Positions 30,632 through 37,806 of a DNA stretch of 64,000 nucleotides are shown one piece after another (the first letter of the stretch is position 1; every line of letters begins with the position of its first letter). Source of the DNA: Cytophagales bacterium (lineage in GTDB: Bacteria; Bacteroidota; Bacteroidia; Cytophagales; Spirosomataceae); the NCBI GenBank assembly GCA_013298025.1, contig JAAFJE010000010.1:62001-126000 (forward strand), in the 5' to 3' direction. The position numbers were made by a program, and so were the translations under genes. The notes under the pieces are model-generated. The model saw only the letters and a list, made by a program, of their open reading frames with translations. It did not search any database and was not told the origin of the DNA.

Positions 30632-31213
30632 ATGAAGAGAGTATTCTATATATTGACTTTGAGCATATTGACATTATCCTGTAGAGAAAATCGAAAATCA
30701 GTGACGGTCGAAAAATATCAAAATGACGAAGCAGATAGTTTGACAAATCCACAATCGAAAAAAGCCCGACCGAGCATTGACAAAGACACAATAGCCTCTA
30801 GTTTGATAAAATTTGAACCTCACGTAGGTTTTAACGACTTCAAAGTAAGTTCTATTGACCATAAAAAATATGCCGACCTTGACTTACAATCAAACAGGGA
30901 AGCAGTCCATTTTAGGACACAGCTTCAAGAAGGCTATCAAGCCAAGAAGGCAAATTTTGCTGGTCATTATACCTTTGTCGATTGGGGTTGTGGTTCACCT
31001 TGTCAAAGTAGTCTTTTAATTGACAGAACAACAGGACGAATTTATGATTCACCCACAGCTTCATTAGGATATGAGTTTCGCATAGATAGTAGAATGTTAA
31101 TAGTTAATCCTCCAGACTCGACTGGTTTTTACGAGGACTGCTATTACTGTAAACCAATAATTTACATTTTTGACGAGCAGACAAAAACATTTAATGAACG
31201 ACCAAGACGATGA
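30632..31213 (+). CDS. Orphan lipoprotein with FAGHY/WGCG motif
   Basis: A 193-residue lipoprotein. The ATG at 30632 starts the signal MKRVFYILTLSILTLSC (lipid Cys17); upstream codons in frame belong to the palindrome. The mature protein has a low-complexity linker and then a compact domain with ANFAGHYTFVDWGCGSPCQ and paired cysteines (CYYC), a pattern I recognise from widespread hypothetical periplasmic proteins of unknown function. It is the second candidate cassette gene, with the 139-base palindrome directly upstream. Confidence 0.7.
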   Translation: MKRVFYILTLSILTLSCRENRKSVTVEKYQNDEADSLTNPQSKKARPSIDKDTIASSLIKFEPHVGFNDFKVSSIDHKKYADLDLQSNREAVHFRTQLQEGYQAKKANFAGHYTFVDWGCGSPCQSSLLIDRTTGRIYDSPTASLGYEFRIDSRMLIVNPPDSTGFYEDCYYCKPIIYIFDEQTKTFNERPRR

Positions 31214-31215
31214 TA

Positions 31216-31255
31216 ATAACTACGCAAAACCTAGGCTTGTCGCTATGGCGGTTTG
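31216..31255 (+). repeat. Possible half of a second attC-like element
   Basis: Directly after the lipoprotein stop, TAACTACGC, then GGCTTG and ATGGCGG recall the left side of the palindrome at 30486 (CTAACAAG, GGCTTG, AGGCGG) at similar spacing. No convincing right arm is visible, so this may be a degenerate or truncated site, or chance. Confidence 0.25.
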
Positions 31256-31330
31256 GAAATAGGTTGAACAACAGAATTTTAAATAAGCTTTTGGTACAAA
31301 CTTGGGCGGAGTTGCTGAGAAAATAGACAC

Positions 31331-31363
31331 AAAAAAAGACCTCTTGAACGGAGGTCTTTTTTT
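31331..31363. terminator. Terminator after rpsT
   Basis: AAAAAAAGACCTC (31331-31343) pairs with GAGGTCTTTTTTT (31351-31363) around a 7-base loop, 23 bases past the rpsT stop on its own strand; it also ends the plus-strand cassette region. Confidence 0.9.
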
Positions 31364-31386
31364 ATAGACAAGTATCTTGAAGCTGA

Positions 31387-31644
31387 TTAGGCAGCTAATT
31401 TATTCACTAACTTAGCTAACTTCGATTTCAAGTTAGAAGCTTTATTTTTGTGAATAACGTTCTTCTTAGCTAATTTATCAAGAGCAGAAGAAACTTTTTT
31501 GTAGAGGTCAGAAGCAGTAGCTTTATCGTCTGTTTCACGTAAACGTTTTACCATTGTACGTGTACTTTTGTGCTGATAGCGGTTACGCAATCTTTTGGCT
31601 TCGTTTGCTCTAATTCTCTTTAACGCTGATTTGTGATTTGCCAT
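31387..31644 (-). CDS. rpsT: 30S ribosomal protein S20
   Basis: A primary 16S-rRNA-binding protein of the small subunit. The 85 residues are almost entirely basic helices, opening with [20 protein letters not shown], the universal S20 start, and continuing with a KS(T/K)RTMVKRL segment and [15 protein letters not shown] full promoter at 31685-31715 and a strong terminator make this a single-gene unit. Unremarkable. Confidence 0.97.
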   Translation of the reverse strand: MANHKSALKRIRANEAKRLRNRYQHKSTRTMVKRLRETDDKATASDLYKKVSSALDKLAKKNVIHKNKASNLKSKLAKLVNKLAA

Positions 31645-31684
31645 TTTTATTTCCCGAATAATATTGGTTTTCTAAATTGAAGTG

Positions 31685-31715
31685 CAAAGGTACGGAAAAT
31701 TTGGAGTTACACCAA
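31685..31715 (-). promoter_or_regulatory. rpsT promoter (TTG-N20-TACCTTTG)
   Basis: The minus strand has TACCTTTG (31685-31692) with TTG (31713-31715) 20 bases upstream, the best match to the Bacteroidota promoter in this stretch, about 40 bases before the rpsT ATG. Confidence 0.75.
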
Positions 31716-31858
31716 GTATTACTTATAAATTCTTTTCCTAATCCAAAGTTAAGTACTTTTTTCCTTCAGAAAACGATTTTTTACCGTCACAAAGGTCTGA
31801 TTATTTCTGTATAATTCCTATATTCACTTAAAATTTTACACCAATTCATCCAAAAATC

Positions 31859-32845
31859 ATGCTACACGTATTTCGCTTACTGCTTTTACTGGCACTTGCC
31901 AGTCTTTTTGTGTCGTCGAACACACACCAATCAACACAATTTTGGGGATTTTATGGGCATCAGCGTTGCAATCAATACGCCATTTTTACCTTGCCTCCTG
32001 AAATGATTGTGTTTTACAAAAAAAATATGGCTTACCTCGTTGCACACGCCGTGGACCCCGACAAACGACGCTATGCCATTCCCGACGAAGCCCCAAGGCA
32101 TTTTATCGACTTAGATTATTATGGCGACAGTGCCACGTATCGTTTGGCTATGCCTTGGAGTAAAGCCGTGGAGCTTTATTCGGAAGACACCTTACAAAAA
32201 CATGGCATTGTGCCTTGGCATATTCAGCAGATGAAGTACCGCCTTACCAAAGCTTTTGAGCAAAAAGATTTAGCCAAAATCTTGAAACTTTCGGCCGAGA
32301 TAGGGCATTATATTGCCGATGCCAATGTGCCTTTGCACACTACGTCTAACTACAACGGACAAAAAACGAATCAGGTAGGCATTCATGGCTTTTGGGAATC
32401 TCGTTTGCCCGAACTGTTTGCCCAAGATTATCAGTTTTTCGTAGGAAAAGCCACTTACATCGACCAGCCCAGTGCTTATATATGGCAACACATTCGGCAA
32501 GCCAACCAATGCCTCGACTCGGTGTTTTTGTTTGAACGAAAAGCCCAACAGACCCTTGCGGCTCACCAACGCTATACCATCGAAAACCGCAATGGTCAAA
32601 ATGTAAAAACCTATTCGAAGGCGTTGGCATCGTTGTACCATCGTTTGCTGCATCACCAAGTAGAGCGACAAATGCAAAGCACCGTAAAAATGATTGGAGA
32701 CTTTTGGTTTACGTGTTGGGTAGATGCCGGCCAGCCCGATTTATGGGCATTGCAACAGATGCCCGTTCCCGATTCGCTCATCCATGCCGACGAACAAGCA
32801 CAAAAACAATGGGTACAAAAACTGTTTGTGGCAAGAGAAGAATAA
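31859..32845 (+). CDS. Secreted zinc-dependent phospholipase C / S1-P1-like protein
   Basis: A 328-residue exported protein of the zinc phospholipase C / S1-P1 nuclease superfamily. A signal sequence (MLHVFRLLLLLALASLFVSS) precedes the N-terminal zinc-ligand Trp-Gly equivalent (FWGFYGHQRCNQ). The characteristic helical motif HYIADANVPLHTTSNYNG is followed by HGFWESRLPE, which supplies the remaining His, Asp and Glu zinc ligands. Bacteroidota commonly carry one such copy, whose substrate (phospholipid or nucleic acid) is not established. The start ATG is the natural one for the signal. Confidence 0.83.
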   Translation: MLHVFRLLLLLALASLFVSSNTHQSTQFWGFYGHQRCNQYAIFTLPPEMIVFYKKNMAYLVAHAVDPDKRRYAIPDEAPRHFIDLDYYGDSATYRLAMPWSKAVELYSEDTLQKHGIVPWHIQQMKYRLTKAFEQKDLAKILKLSAEIGHYIADANVPLHTTSNYNGQKTNQVGIHGFWESRLPELFAQDYQFFVGKATYIDQPSAYIWQHIRQANQCLDSVFLFERKAQQTLAAHQRYTIENRNGQNVKTYSKALASLYHRLLHHQVERQMQSTVKMIGDFWFTCWVDAGQPDLWALQQMPVPDSLIHADEQAQKQWVQKLFVAREE

Positions 32846-32861
32846 GGGCTACGTTTTGCGT

Positions 32862-32892
32862 TTGTTCCTTCTGCATTTGCATCATACCTTTG
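32862..32892 (+). promoter_or_regulatory. Promoter (TTG-N20-TACCTTTG) 4 bases before a start codon
   Basis: TTG at 32862-32864 and TACCTTTG at 32885-32892 have the consensus 20-base spacing. The box ends only 4 bases before the methyltransferase ATG at 32897, so the transcript would start at or within the first codons (leaderless). Confidence 0.65.
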
Positions 32893-32896
32893 CAAC

Positions 32897-34171
32897 ATGA
32901 AAAATCATTTTAGAAAAAATACGCATTTCAGCAAGAAACCTCAAACGGCAAAGGCGGTTGCAAAAGCTTTGCCCAGTGATATAACTTTCTCGAAACCAAC
33001 GGTGGTTTTACATGCAGGCAAAGAACTGCCCGTGAAGCGTTTTCACCCTTGGGTATTTTCGGGGGCTATCGCCCAAATCATTGGCGAACCTACCGATGGT
33101 GCTGTAGTAGATGTAGTCGATTTTGGCTATCAGTTTTTGGCAACAGGCCATTACCACGAAGGAAGTATTGCGGTAAAAGTATTTTCTTTTACCCAAACAA
33201 CAGCCGACGAGGCATTTTGGTTTACCAAAATTCATCAGGCCTATCAAGTAAGAACCTTAATCGACTTTGAGCAAACCAACTGTTTTCGGTTGATTCATGG
33301 CGAAGGCGATGGCTGTCCGGGCTTGATTATCGATATGTACAATGGCGTTGCTGTATTGCAGGCACATAGCATTGGAATGCACCTCGAAAGAGCCAAAATT
33401 GCCCACGCCATTCAGCAAGTATTTGGTGAAACCTTACTGGCCATTTATGATAAAAGCGTTGAAACCTTGCCTCCACAATATGCGTCAACCGTACAAAACG
33501 GCTATTTGTGGGGCAAATGCGAAGTGCCACACCCTGCCAAAGAAAACGCCCATACCTTTTTGATTAATTGGGAAACAGGACAAAAAACGGGCTTTTTCCT
33601 TGACCAACGAGACAACAGAGCGTTGTTGGCACGCTATGCCAAAGGACGTAAAGTACTCAACTCTTTTTGTTATTCAGGCGGATTTTCCATTTATGCCTTG
33701 TCGGCAGGAGCGACTTTGGTACATTCGGTAGATGTTTCGCAAAAAGCCATTGATTTAGTTAATCAAAATGTAGCCGCCAATTTTGGTCAAAATACAAGCC
33801 TCACCCACGAAGCATACGCCGAAGATGTGATGAAATACCTCAAAGCCAACGACCAGTTTTACGATTTGATTGTACTCGACCCGCCAGCGTATGCCAAAAG
33901 TTTGGATGCACGCCACAGGGCTGTACAAGGCTATAAACGCTTGAACGCCGAAGGTTTTAGGCGTTTGGCCAAAGGAGGCATTTTATTTACGTTTTCGTGT
34001 TCGCAAGTGGTTGATAGAGAATTGTTTTATAATACAGTTGTATCGGCGGCATTAGAAGCTGGTCGCCAAGTGCGTGTCTTACACCACCTTACACAGCCAT
34101 CCGACCACCCCGTCAACTTCTTTCACCCCGAAGGCAGCTATTTAAAAGGCTTGGTTTTGTATGTGGAATAG
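32897..34171 (+). CDS. RlmI-like class I rRNA (cytosine-C5) methyltransferase
   Basis: A 424-residue SAM-dependent methyltransferase of the RlmI/YccW group that methylates a cytosine of 23S rRNA in E. coli. After a basic 35-residue leader come an N-terminal PUA domain (HPWVFSGAI; about 40-120) and a central EEHGD-like region (LIHGEGDGCPGLIIDMYNG). The methyltransferase core has FFLDQRDNRALL, VLNSFCYSGGFSIYALSAGA, VDVSQKAIDLV and the DPPAYAKS motif IV, then FSCSQVVDRELF. Relatives usually lack the long leader. No other Met is available downstream, so the leaderless start at 32897 is used. Confidence 0.9.
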   Translation: MKNHFRKNTHFSKKPQTAKAVAKALPSDITFSKPTVVLHAGKELPVKRFHPWVFSGAIAQIIGEPTDGAVVDVVDFGYQFLATGHYHEGSIAVKVFSFTQTTADEAFWFTKIHQAYQVRTLIDFEQTNCFRLIHGEGDGCPGLIIDMYNGVAVLQAHSIGMHLERAKIAHAIQQVFGETLLAIYDKSVETLPPQYASTVQNGYLWGKCEVPHPAKENAHTFLINWETGQKTGFFLDQRDNRALLARYAKGRKVLNSFCYSGGFSIYALSAGATLVHSVDVSQKAIDLVNQNVAANFGQNTSLTHEAYAEDVMKYLKANDQFYDLIVLDPPAYAKSLDARHRAVQGYKRLNAEGFRRLAKGGILFTFSCSQVVDRELFYNTVVSAALEAGRQVRVLHHLTQPSDHPVNFFHPEGSYLKGLVLYVE

Positions 34172-34310
34172 GTGTTGAAAAGCGAAAGTTCTATCTAATT
34201 GACTGTATGAAGGGAATTAATTAAAACGGTTTTAACATATATTTAAGCCTATTGGTCTAGAGCCATTTTACAACCCTTCGTACAGACTCAACCTCAAAAT
34301 CTCTAGTAAA

Positions 34311-35045
34311 ATGAATGTACGAGATAAATCAATAATAGTAGGATTGTATCTATCAAAATACAACCTACGTGGTCTTGCTGCACTAGGATTTAACTCTTTT
34401 CAAGAGGCTTTTAATATTATAGGATTTGCATTGGGTTGTAAACCAAGTTCGATAAAGAATTATAGAGATGAATTTGACCCTTTGTTTCCAAACGATAGAA
34501 AAGGATGGCATAAAAGACCTATAAGAGATTATTGTAAAGTGGTATATGATAATTTTTCGGGGGCTGATTTTGAGGACTTTACCGATATTATAAAAGCATT
34601 TTATGTACCAAACTATGAAATAGAAAAGTTTATTCACACTATTGAAAAAAGAGATTTCTCAAGCAGTGTTTCCAAACGATTGGCAACAGGAAAAGCAGCA
34701 GAAGAGTATTTTAAATTAGCATACAAAAAAATTGACATTTTTCAACCTTTTGATTTAATAGATACAACGCAAATGGCATGTGGATTTGACTATAAGCTAT
34801 CAAATGGAAACGATTTTTATTGTGTCGAGGTGAAAGGTTTACATGAGCAAAAAGGAAATATTCAATTGACCGAAAAAGAATTTGAAATAGCCAAAAAAAT
34901 GAAAGGACTGTACTGTTTATTCATGGTGACTAATTTTAAAGAAAAACCTACGCACGATTTTATATTTGACCCCTTAAATTCGAGGCTAATATTTAAAGAA
35001 GTTAGAAAAGAAATAACACAAATCACCTATCATACGGTACTTTAG
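34311..35045 (+). CDS. DUF3883 PD-(D/E)xK nuclease-like protein
   Basis: A 244-residue soluble protein. The C-terminal domain (about 128-235) matches DUF3883 (NO VEIN C-terminal domain), a restriction-endonuclease-like fold: Asp160 in CGFDYKL, the Glu173-x-Lys175 pair in YCVEVKG, and the following IQLTEKEFEIAKK. The N-terminal half (LAALGFNSFQEAFNIIGFALGCKPSSIKN, then a helix) is the DNA-binding-like module often fused to it. These residues could form an active nuclease. No methylase, helicase or toxin partner is adjacent. Its composition is more AT-rich than the flanking housekeeping genes, suggesting acquisition. Confidence 0.75.
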   Translation: MNVRDKSIIVGLYLSKYNLRGLAALGFNSFQEAFNIIGFALGCKPSSIKNYRDEFDPLFPNDRKGWHKRPIRDYCKVVYDNFSGADFEDFTDIIKAFYVPNYEIEKFIHTIEKRDFSSSVSKRLATGKAAEEYFKLAYKKIDIFQPFDLIDTTQMACGFDYKLSNGNDFYCVEVKGLHEQKGNIQLTEKEFEIAKKMKGLYCLFMVTNFKEKPTHDFIFDPLNSRLIFKEVRKEITQITYHTVL

Positions 35046-35071
35046 TACATGAATTGCTAACCCAGAATTTT

Positions 35072-35115
35072 ACCCATCTTTGCTATAGCCATTTCCGTCA
35101 AAGATGGGTTTTCTA
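35072..35115 (+). terminator. Terminator of the DUF3883 gene
   Basis: ACCCATCTTTG (35072-35082) and CAAAGATGGGT (35099-35109) form a perfect 11-base stem with a 16-base loop, followed by TTTTCT, 27 bases past the stop codon. Confidence 0.75.
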
Positions 35116-35158
35116 GTCTTTAGCCTCCCAAAAGGATTGCCCCAACGTGCCTTATCTT

Positions 35159-35329
35159 TTAGCCAATTTTAAAAGAAGTCATCGCAATAGAACCCAACAC
35201 GTTGGCATCATTGAAAATCGACAACGATTCGTGTTGTTGTTGCAAAGCCAACACATACAACAAAGGCAAATAATGGTCGGGCGAAGGTACTGGGGCTTGT
35301 CCCCAAGTATATAAATCTTGTAATTGCAT
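35159..35329 (-). pseudogene. Remnant of a 4,5-DOPA extradiol dioxygenase (LigB-type)
   Basis: An open stretch of 56 codons plus stop on the minus strand reads as the C-terminus of a DOPA 4,5-dioxygenase-like enzyme: VPSPDHYLPLLYVLAL, then an acidic/Phe segment, and the closing VLGSIAMTSFKIG, which match the conserved end of the family (usual length about 260-280). Upstream of its ATG the frame meets stops (TGA TAA) with no sign of the catalytic N-terminal histidines. The rest of the gene is lost. It lies between the DUF3883 gene and the prs upstream region. Confidence 0.7.
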
Positions 35330-35795
35330 AAATCGCTTGATATTTTTTTATCAAATGTAAAAACATTTAATGTTAGAACATTAAATTAAGTCAAAAATTT
35401 AAGACTTTACACAGCGTATTTTCTGCTAAAAAAACATACAAAAATGCCTTCTCTTTTAATAATTGTATTTTTATAAATGAATTTGTATTTTTCCAATAAA
35501 TAAATTTATCAATGCAGGATGTTGCAAAGGCATAATATCGGGCTTGTCTTTGTACGAAAGAAAGGAAGGTACTCACCATCAGAGAAGCAACGTTAGGCGA
35601 ATATAAGGTAAAAAAACAGTTGCTTTCCAAGACGTTAGGTACACAAGAATATTACAATTGTGTAAAAACAACACAATCATAATATTGCTTTTGACTTGAA
35701 AATCAGGCAGAAACACCAAGCCGAGCTTTTTCTTTTTTTTCATAAAAAGCCTAAAAAAGTAGGCTTTAAGGCGTGTAAAATGTAAATGAATTTTG
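35330..35795. other. Gene-free AT-rich region with nested dyads
   Basis: No convincing gene on either strand; a 79-codon minus-strand frame at 35391-35630 lacks any recognisable pattern. Two overlapping palindromes occur: AAATGT/ACATTT at 35353-35368 and a perfect ATTTAATGTT-AG-AACATTAAAT at 35365-35386. They look like operator dyads but no gene they would control is clear. The prs promoter begins at its right end. Confidence 0.45.
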
Positions 35796-35803
35796 TACTT
35801 TTG
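35796..35803 (+). promoter_or_regulatory. -7 box (TACTTTTG) for prs
   Basis: TACTTTTG followed by CGG lies 103 bases before the prs ATG and matches TAnnTTTG. A -33 TTG is not obvious. Confidence 0.55.
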
Positions 35804-35905
35804 CGGAAAATTTTAAAAAGCTGAAAAACCACCAACAGCTTCTTTATAGCGTTTCTTGCTGAAAAACTATAGTTGTGTGCGTGTGGTATTTTCACTCAAG
35901 AAAAA

Positions 35906-36847
35906 ATGGCTTCCATAAATCAAGTTAAAATTTTCTCAGGGTCTTCTTCAGAATATTTAGCAAGAGAAATTGCCCAATATTTTGGTAAGGAACTAGGCTC
36001 TACAACGGTTCAGAAATTTGCAGATGGCGAAATGTCGCCTAGCTTCGACGAATCAATCAGGGGTTGTGATGTGTTTTTAATCCAATCGACCTTTCCACCA
36101 GCAGACAATTTACTAGAACTGCTTTTGATGATTGATGCCGCTCGCCGTGCTTCTGCCCACTATGTAACGGTTGTAATTCCTTATTTCGGGTACTCACGCC
36201 AAGACCGTAAAGACAAACCAAGAGTAGGTATCGGGGCAAAGCTTATTGCCAACTTGCTTACAGCCGCTGGTGCTGACCGATTGATGACCATTGATTTGCA
36301 CGCAGGACAAATCCAAGGATTCTTCGATTTTCCAGTTGACCACCTAGAAGGAACGGCCATTTTTGTTCCTTATTTGAAATCGCTTGGGCTTCAAAACATC
36401 GTGTTTGCTTCGCCCGACGTAGGTGGCGTAGTGCGTACACGTAAAGTAGCCAAGTTTTTCAACGCTGAAATGGTGATTTGCGACAAACACCGCAAACGTG
36501 CCAACGAAGTAGCCTCGATGCAATTGATTGGTGATGTAACTGGTGCAGACGTGATTTTGGTTGATGACTTGATTGACACGGGTGGCACGATGTGTAAAGC
36601 AGCCCAATTGTTGATGGACAAAGGAGCGAAATCGGTGAGAGCCATTGTTACGCACCCTGTACTTTCGGGCAAGGCGTATGAGAATATCAATAATTCTGTT
36701 TTGACAGAACTGGTCGTAACCAACACCATTCCTGTGCGTGAAGAATGCGAAAAAATCAAGGTGCTTTCGGTAGCACAATTGTTTGCCAAAGCCATTGGCC
36801 GCATCCGTGACCACGAATCTATTAGCTCGCTGTTTATCAAACACTAA
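35906..36847 (+). CDS. prs: Ribose-phosphate pyrophosphokinase
   Basis: Makes PRPP from ribose-5-phosphate and ATP for nucleotide, His and Trp synthesis (cytosol). The 313-residue protein begins MASINQVKIFSGSSSEYLA; the ATG at 35906 is chosen because the 11 codons before it do not belong to the family. Motifs: VFLIQSTFPP, the ATP loop PYFGYSRQDRKDKPR, catalytic His-Asp in DLHAGQIQGFFD, and the PRPP loop VDDLIDTGGT. Class I Prs. The downstream rplY has its own promoter, so the two are separate units despite adjacency. Confidence 0.96.
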   Translation: MASINQVKIFSGSSSEYLAREIAQYFGKELGSTTVQKFADGEMSPSFDESIRGCDVFLIQSTFPPADNLLELLLMIDAARRASAHYVTVVIPYFGYSRQDRKDKPRVGIGAKLIANLLTAAGADRLMTIDLHAGQIQGFFDFPVDHLEGTAIFVPYLKSLGLQNIVFASPDVGGVVRTRKVAKFFNAEMVICDKHRKRANEVASMQLIGDVTGADVILVDDLIDTGGTMCKAAQLLMDKGAKSVRAIVTHPVLSGKAYENINNSVLTELVVTNTIPVREECEKIKVLSVAQLFAKAIGRIRDHESISSLFIKH

Positions 36848-36904
36848 TATTACAGATGCTAGAGGCTTGATTGTGATATTTGAACAATATTATTTACAAT
36901 AATG

Positions 36905-36935
36905 TTGGCAATTTGTTTATAATCAAGTAATTTTG
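36905..36935 (+). promoter_or_regulatory. rplY promoter (TTG-N20-TAATTTTG)
   Basis: TTG at 36905-36907 and TAATTTTG at 36928-36935 with 20 bases between, followed by CACC; 73 bases before the rplY ATG. Confidence 0.75.
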
Positions 36936-37008
36936 CACCCAATTTAATTTTAACCCGTTACTAGAAGATAACAATAGGTGAAAGGCTAGTAACACAACAT
37001 CACTCAAC

Positions 37009-37575
37009 ATGAGAAAGATTGAAATCGTAGGTTTCAAAAGAGAAACTTTAGGTACAAAATCAGCGAAAGATTTACGTAACGAAGCTTTAGCTCCATGCGT
37101 ATTGTACGGTGGAAAAGACCAATTGCACTTTGCTGTGCCAATGATTCTTTTCCGTGACTTGATTTACACAAGTGAAGTAGCTGAAGTAGAATTGAACATC
37201 GAAGGCGAAATTCGTCGTGCTATCATCCAAGATGCACAGTTCCACCCCGTAAGTGAAACTATCTTGAACGTTGACTTCCTTGAAATCGTTGATGGTAAGC
37301 CAATCAAAATTGATGTACCAGTTAAAGTAATTGGTAACGCTCCAGGTGTACAAAAAGGGGGTAAAATGGTGCAAAAACTTCGTAAAGTTACTTTGAGAGG
37401 TTTGGCCGACAACATTCCTGATTTTGTTGAAGCAGACATCACTGGTCTTGACTTAGGTCAAACTTTGAAAGTAAGCAAATTGAAAGTTGAAAACGTAACT
37501 ATCTTGAATAGTCTTTCAAACCCAGTTGCTACAATCGATATTCCACGTGCATTGAGAGGAAAATTGAACAACTAA
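37009..37575 (+). CDS. rplY: 50S ribosomal protein L25/CTC
   Basis: 5S-rRNA-binding protein of the large subunit. At 188 residues it is the long CTC form: an N-terminal L25 domain (about 1-95; MRKIEIVGFKRE, RNEALAPCVLYGG) and a C-terminal TL5-like beta domain (about 95-185; IKIDVPVKVIGNAPGVQKGG). The CTC form is the usual one in Bacteroidota. A single-gene unit with its own promoter and terminator. Confidence 0.96.
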   Translation: MRKIEIVGFKRETLGTKSAKDLRNEALAPCVLYGGKDQLHFAVPMILFRDLIYTSEVAEVELNIEGEIRRAIIQDAQFHPVSETILNVDFLEIVDGKPIKIDVPVKVIGNAPGVQKGGKMVQKLRKVTLRGLADNIPDFVEADITGLDLGQTLKVSKLKVENVTILNSLSNPVATIDIPRALRGKLNN

Positions 37576-37600
37576 TTTTCGTTTCTTTCACCAAGCTAAA

Positions 37601-37627
37601 GCCACCTTGCTACAAGGTGGCTTTTTT
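37601..37627 (+). terminator. Terminator after rplY
   Basis: GCCACCTTG (37601-37609) and CAAGGTGGC (37613-37621) form a 9-base stem with a 3-base loop, preceded by AAA and followed by six T. Confidence 0.9.
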
Positions 37628-37758
37628 GCATTTAGGCTACATTGTTCTACAAAAATATTGCATCTTTCTGTACAAACTTTTGGGTAGTGATTATGGCGAG
37701 GCTCAAAAATTAAAAAATACAAAAGGCTTATGAATCTCATTTTTTCGTAAAAAAACTA

Positions 37759-37766
37759 TATTTTTG
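37759..37766 (+). promoter_or_regulatory. -7 box (TATTTTTG) for the hybrid sensor gene
   Basis: TATTTTTG lies 40 bases before the TTG start of the hybrid histidine kinase and matches TAnnTTTG, supporting that start and showing no room for an upstream sensor domain. Confidence 0.5.
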
Positions 37767-37806
37767 TAAGAATAATCATAATCTTATTAATAAAGATAAT
37801 ACTCAC

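Noticed and set aside
35391-35630. A 79-codon minus-strand open frame
   Set aside because: No recognisable motif or signal, unlikely composition, and no promoter; not called as a gene.
35590-35645. Two GTTAGGC / GTTAGGT heptamers matching the right-hand box of integron attC sites
   Set aside because: No complementary GCCTAAC-type box is found at the right distance upstream and no palindrome surrounds them; chance is more likely.
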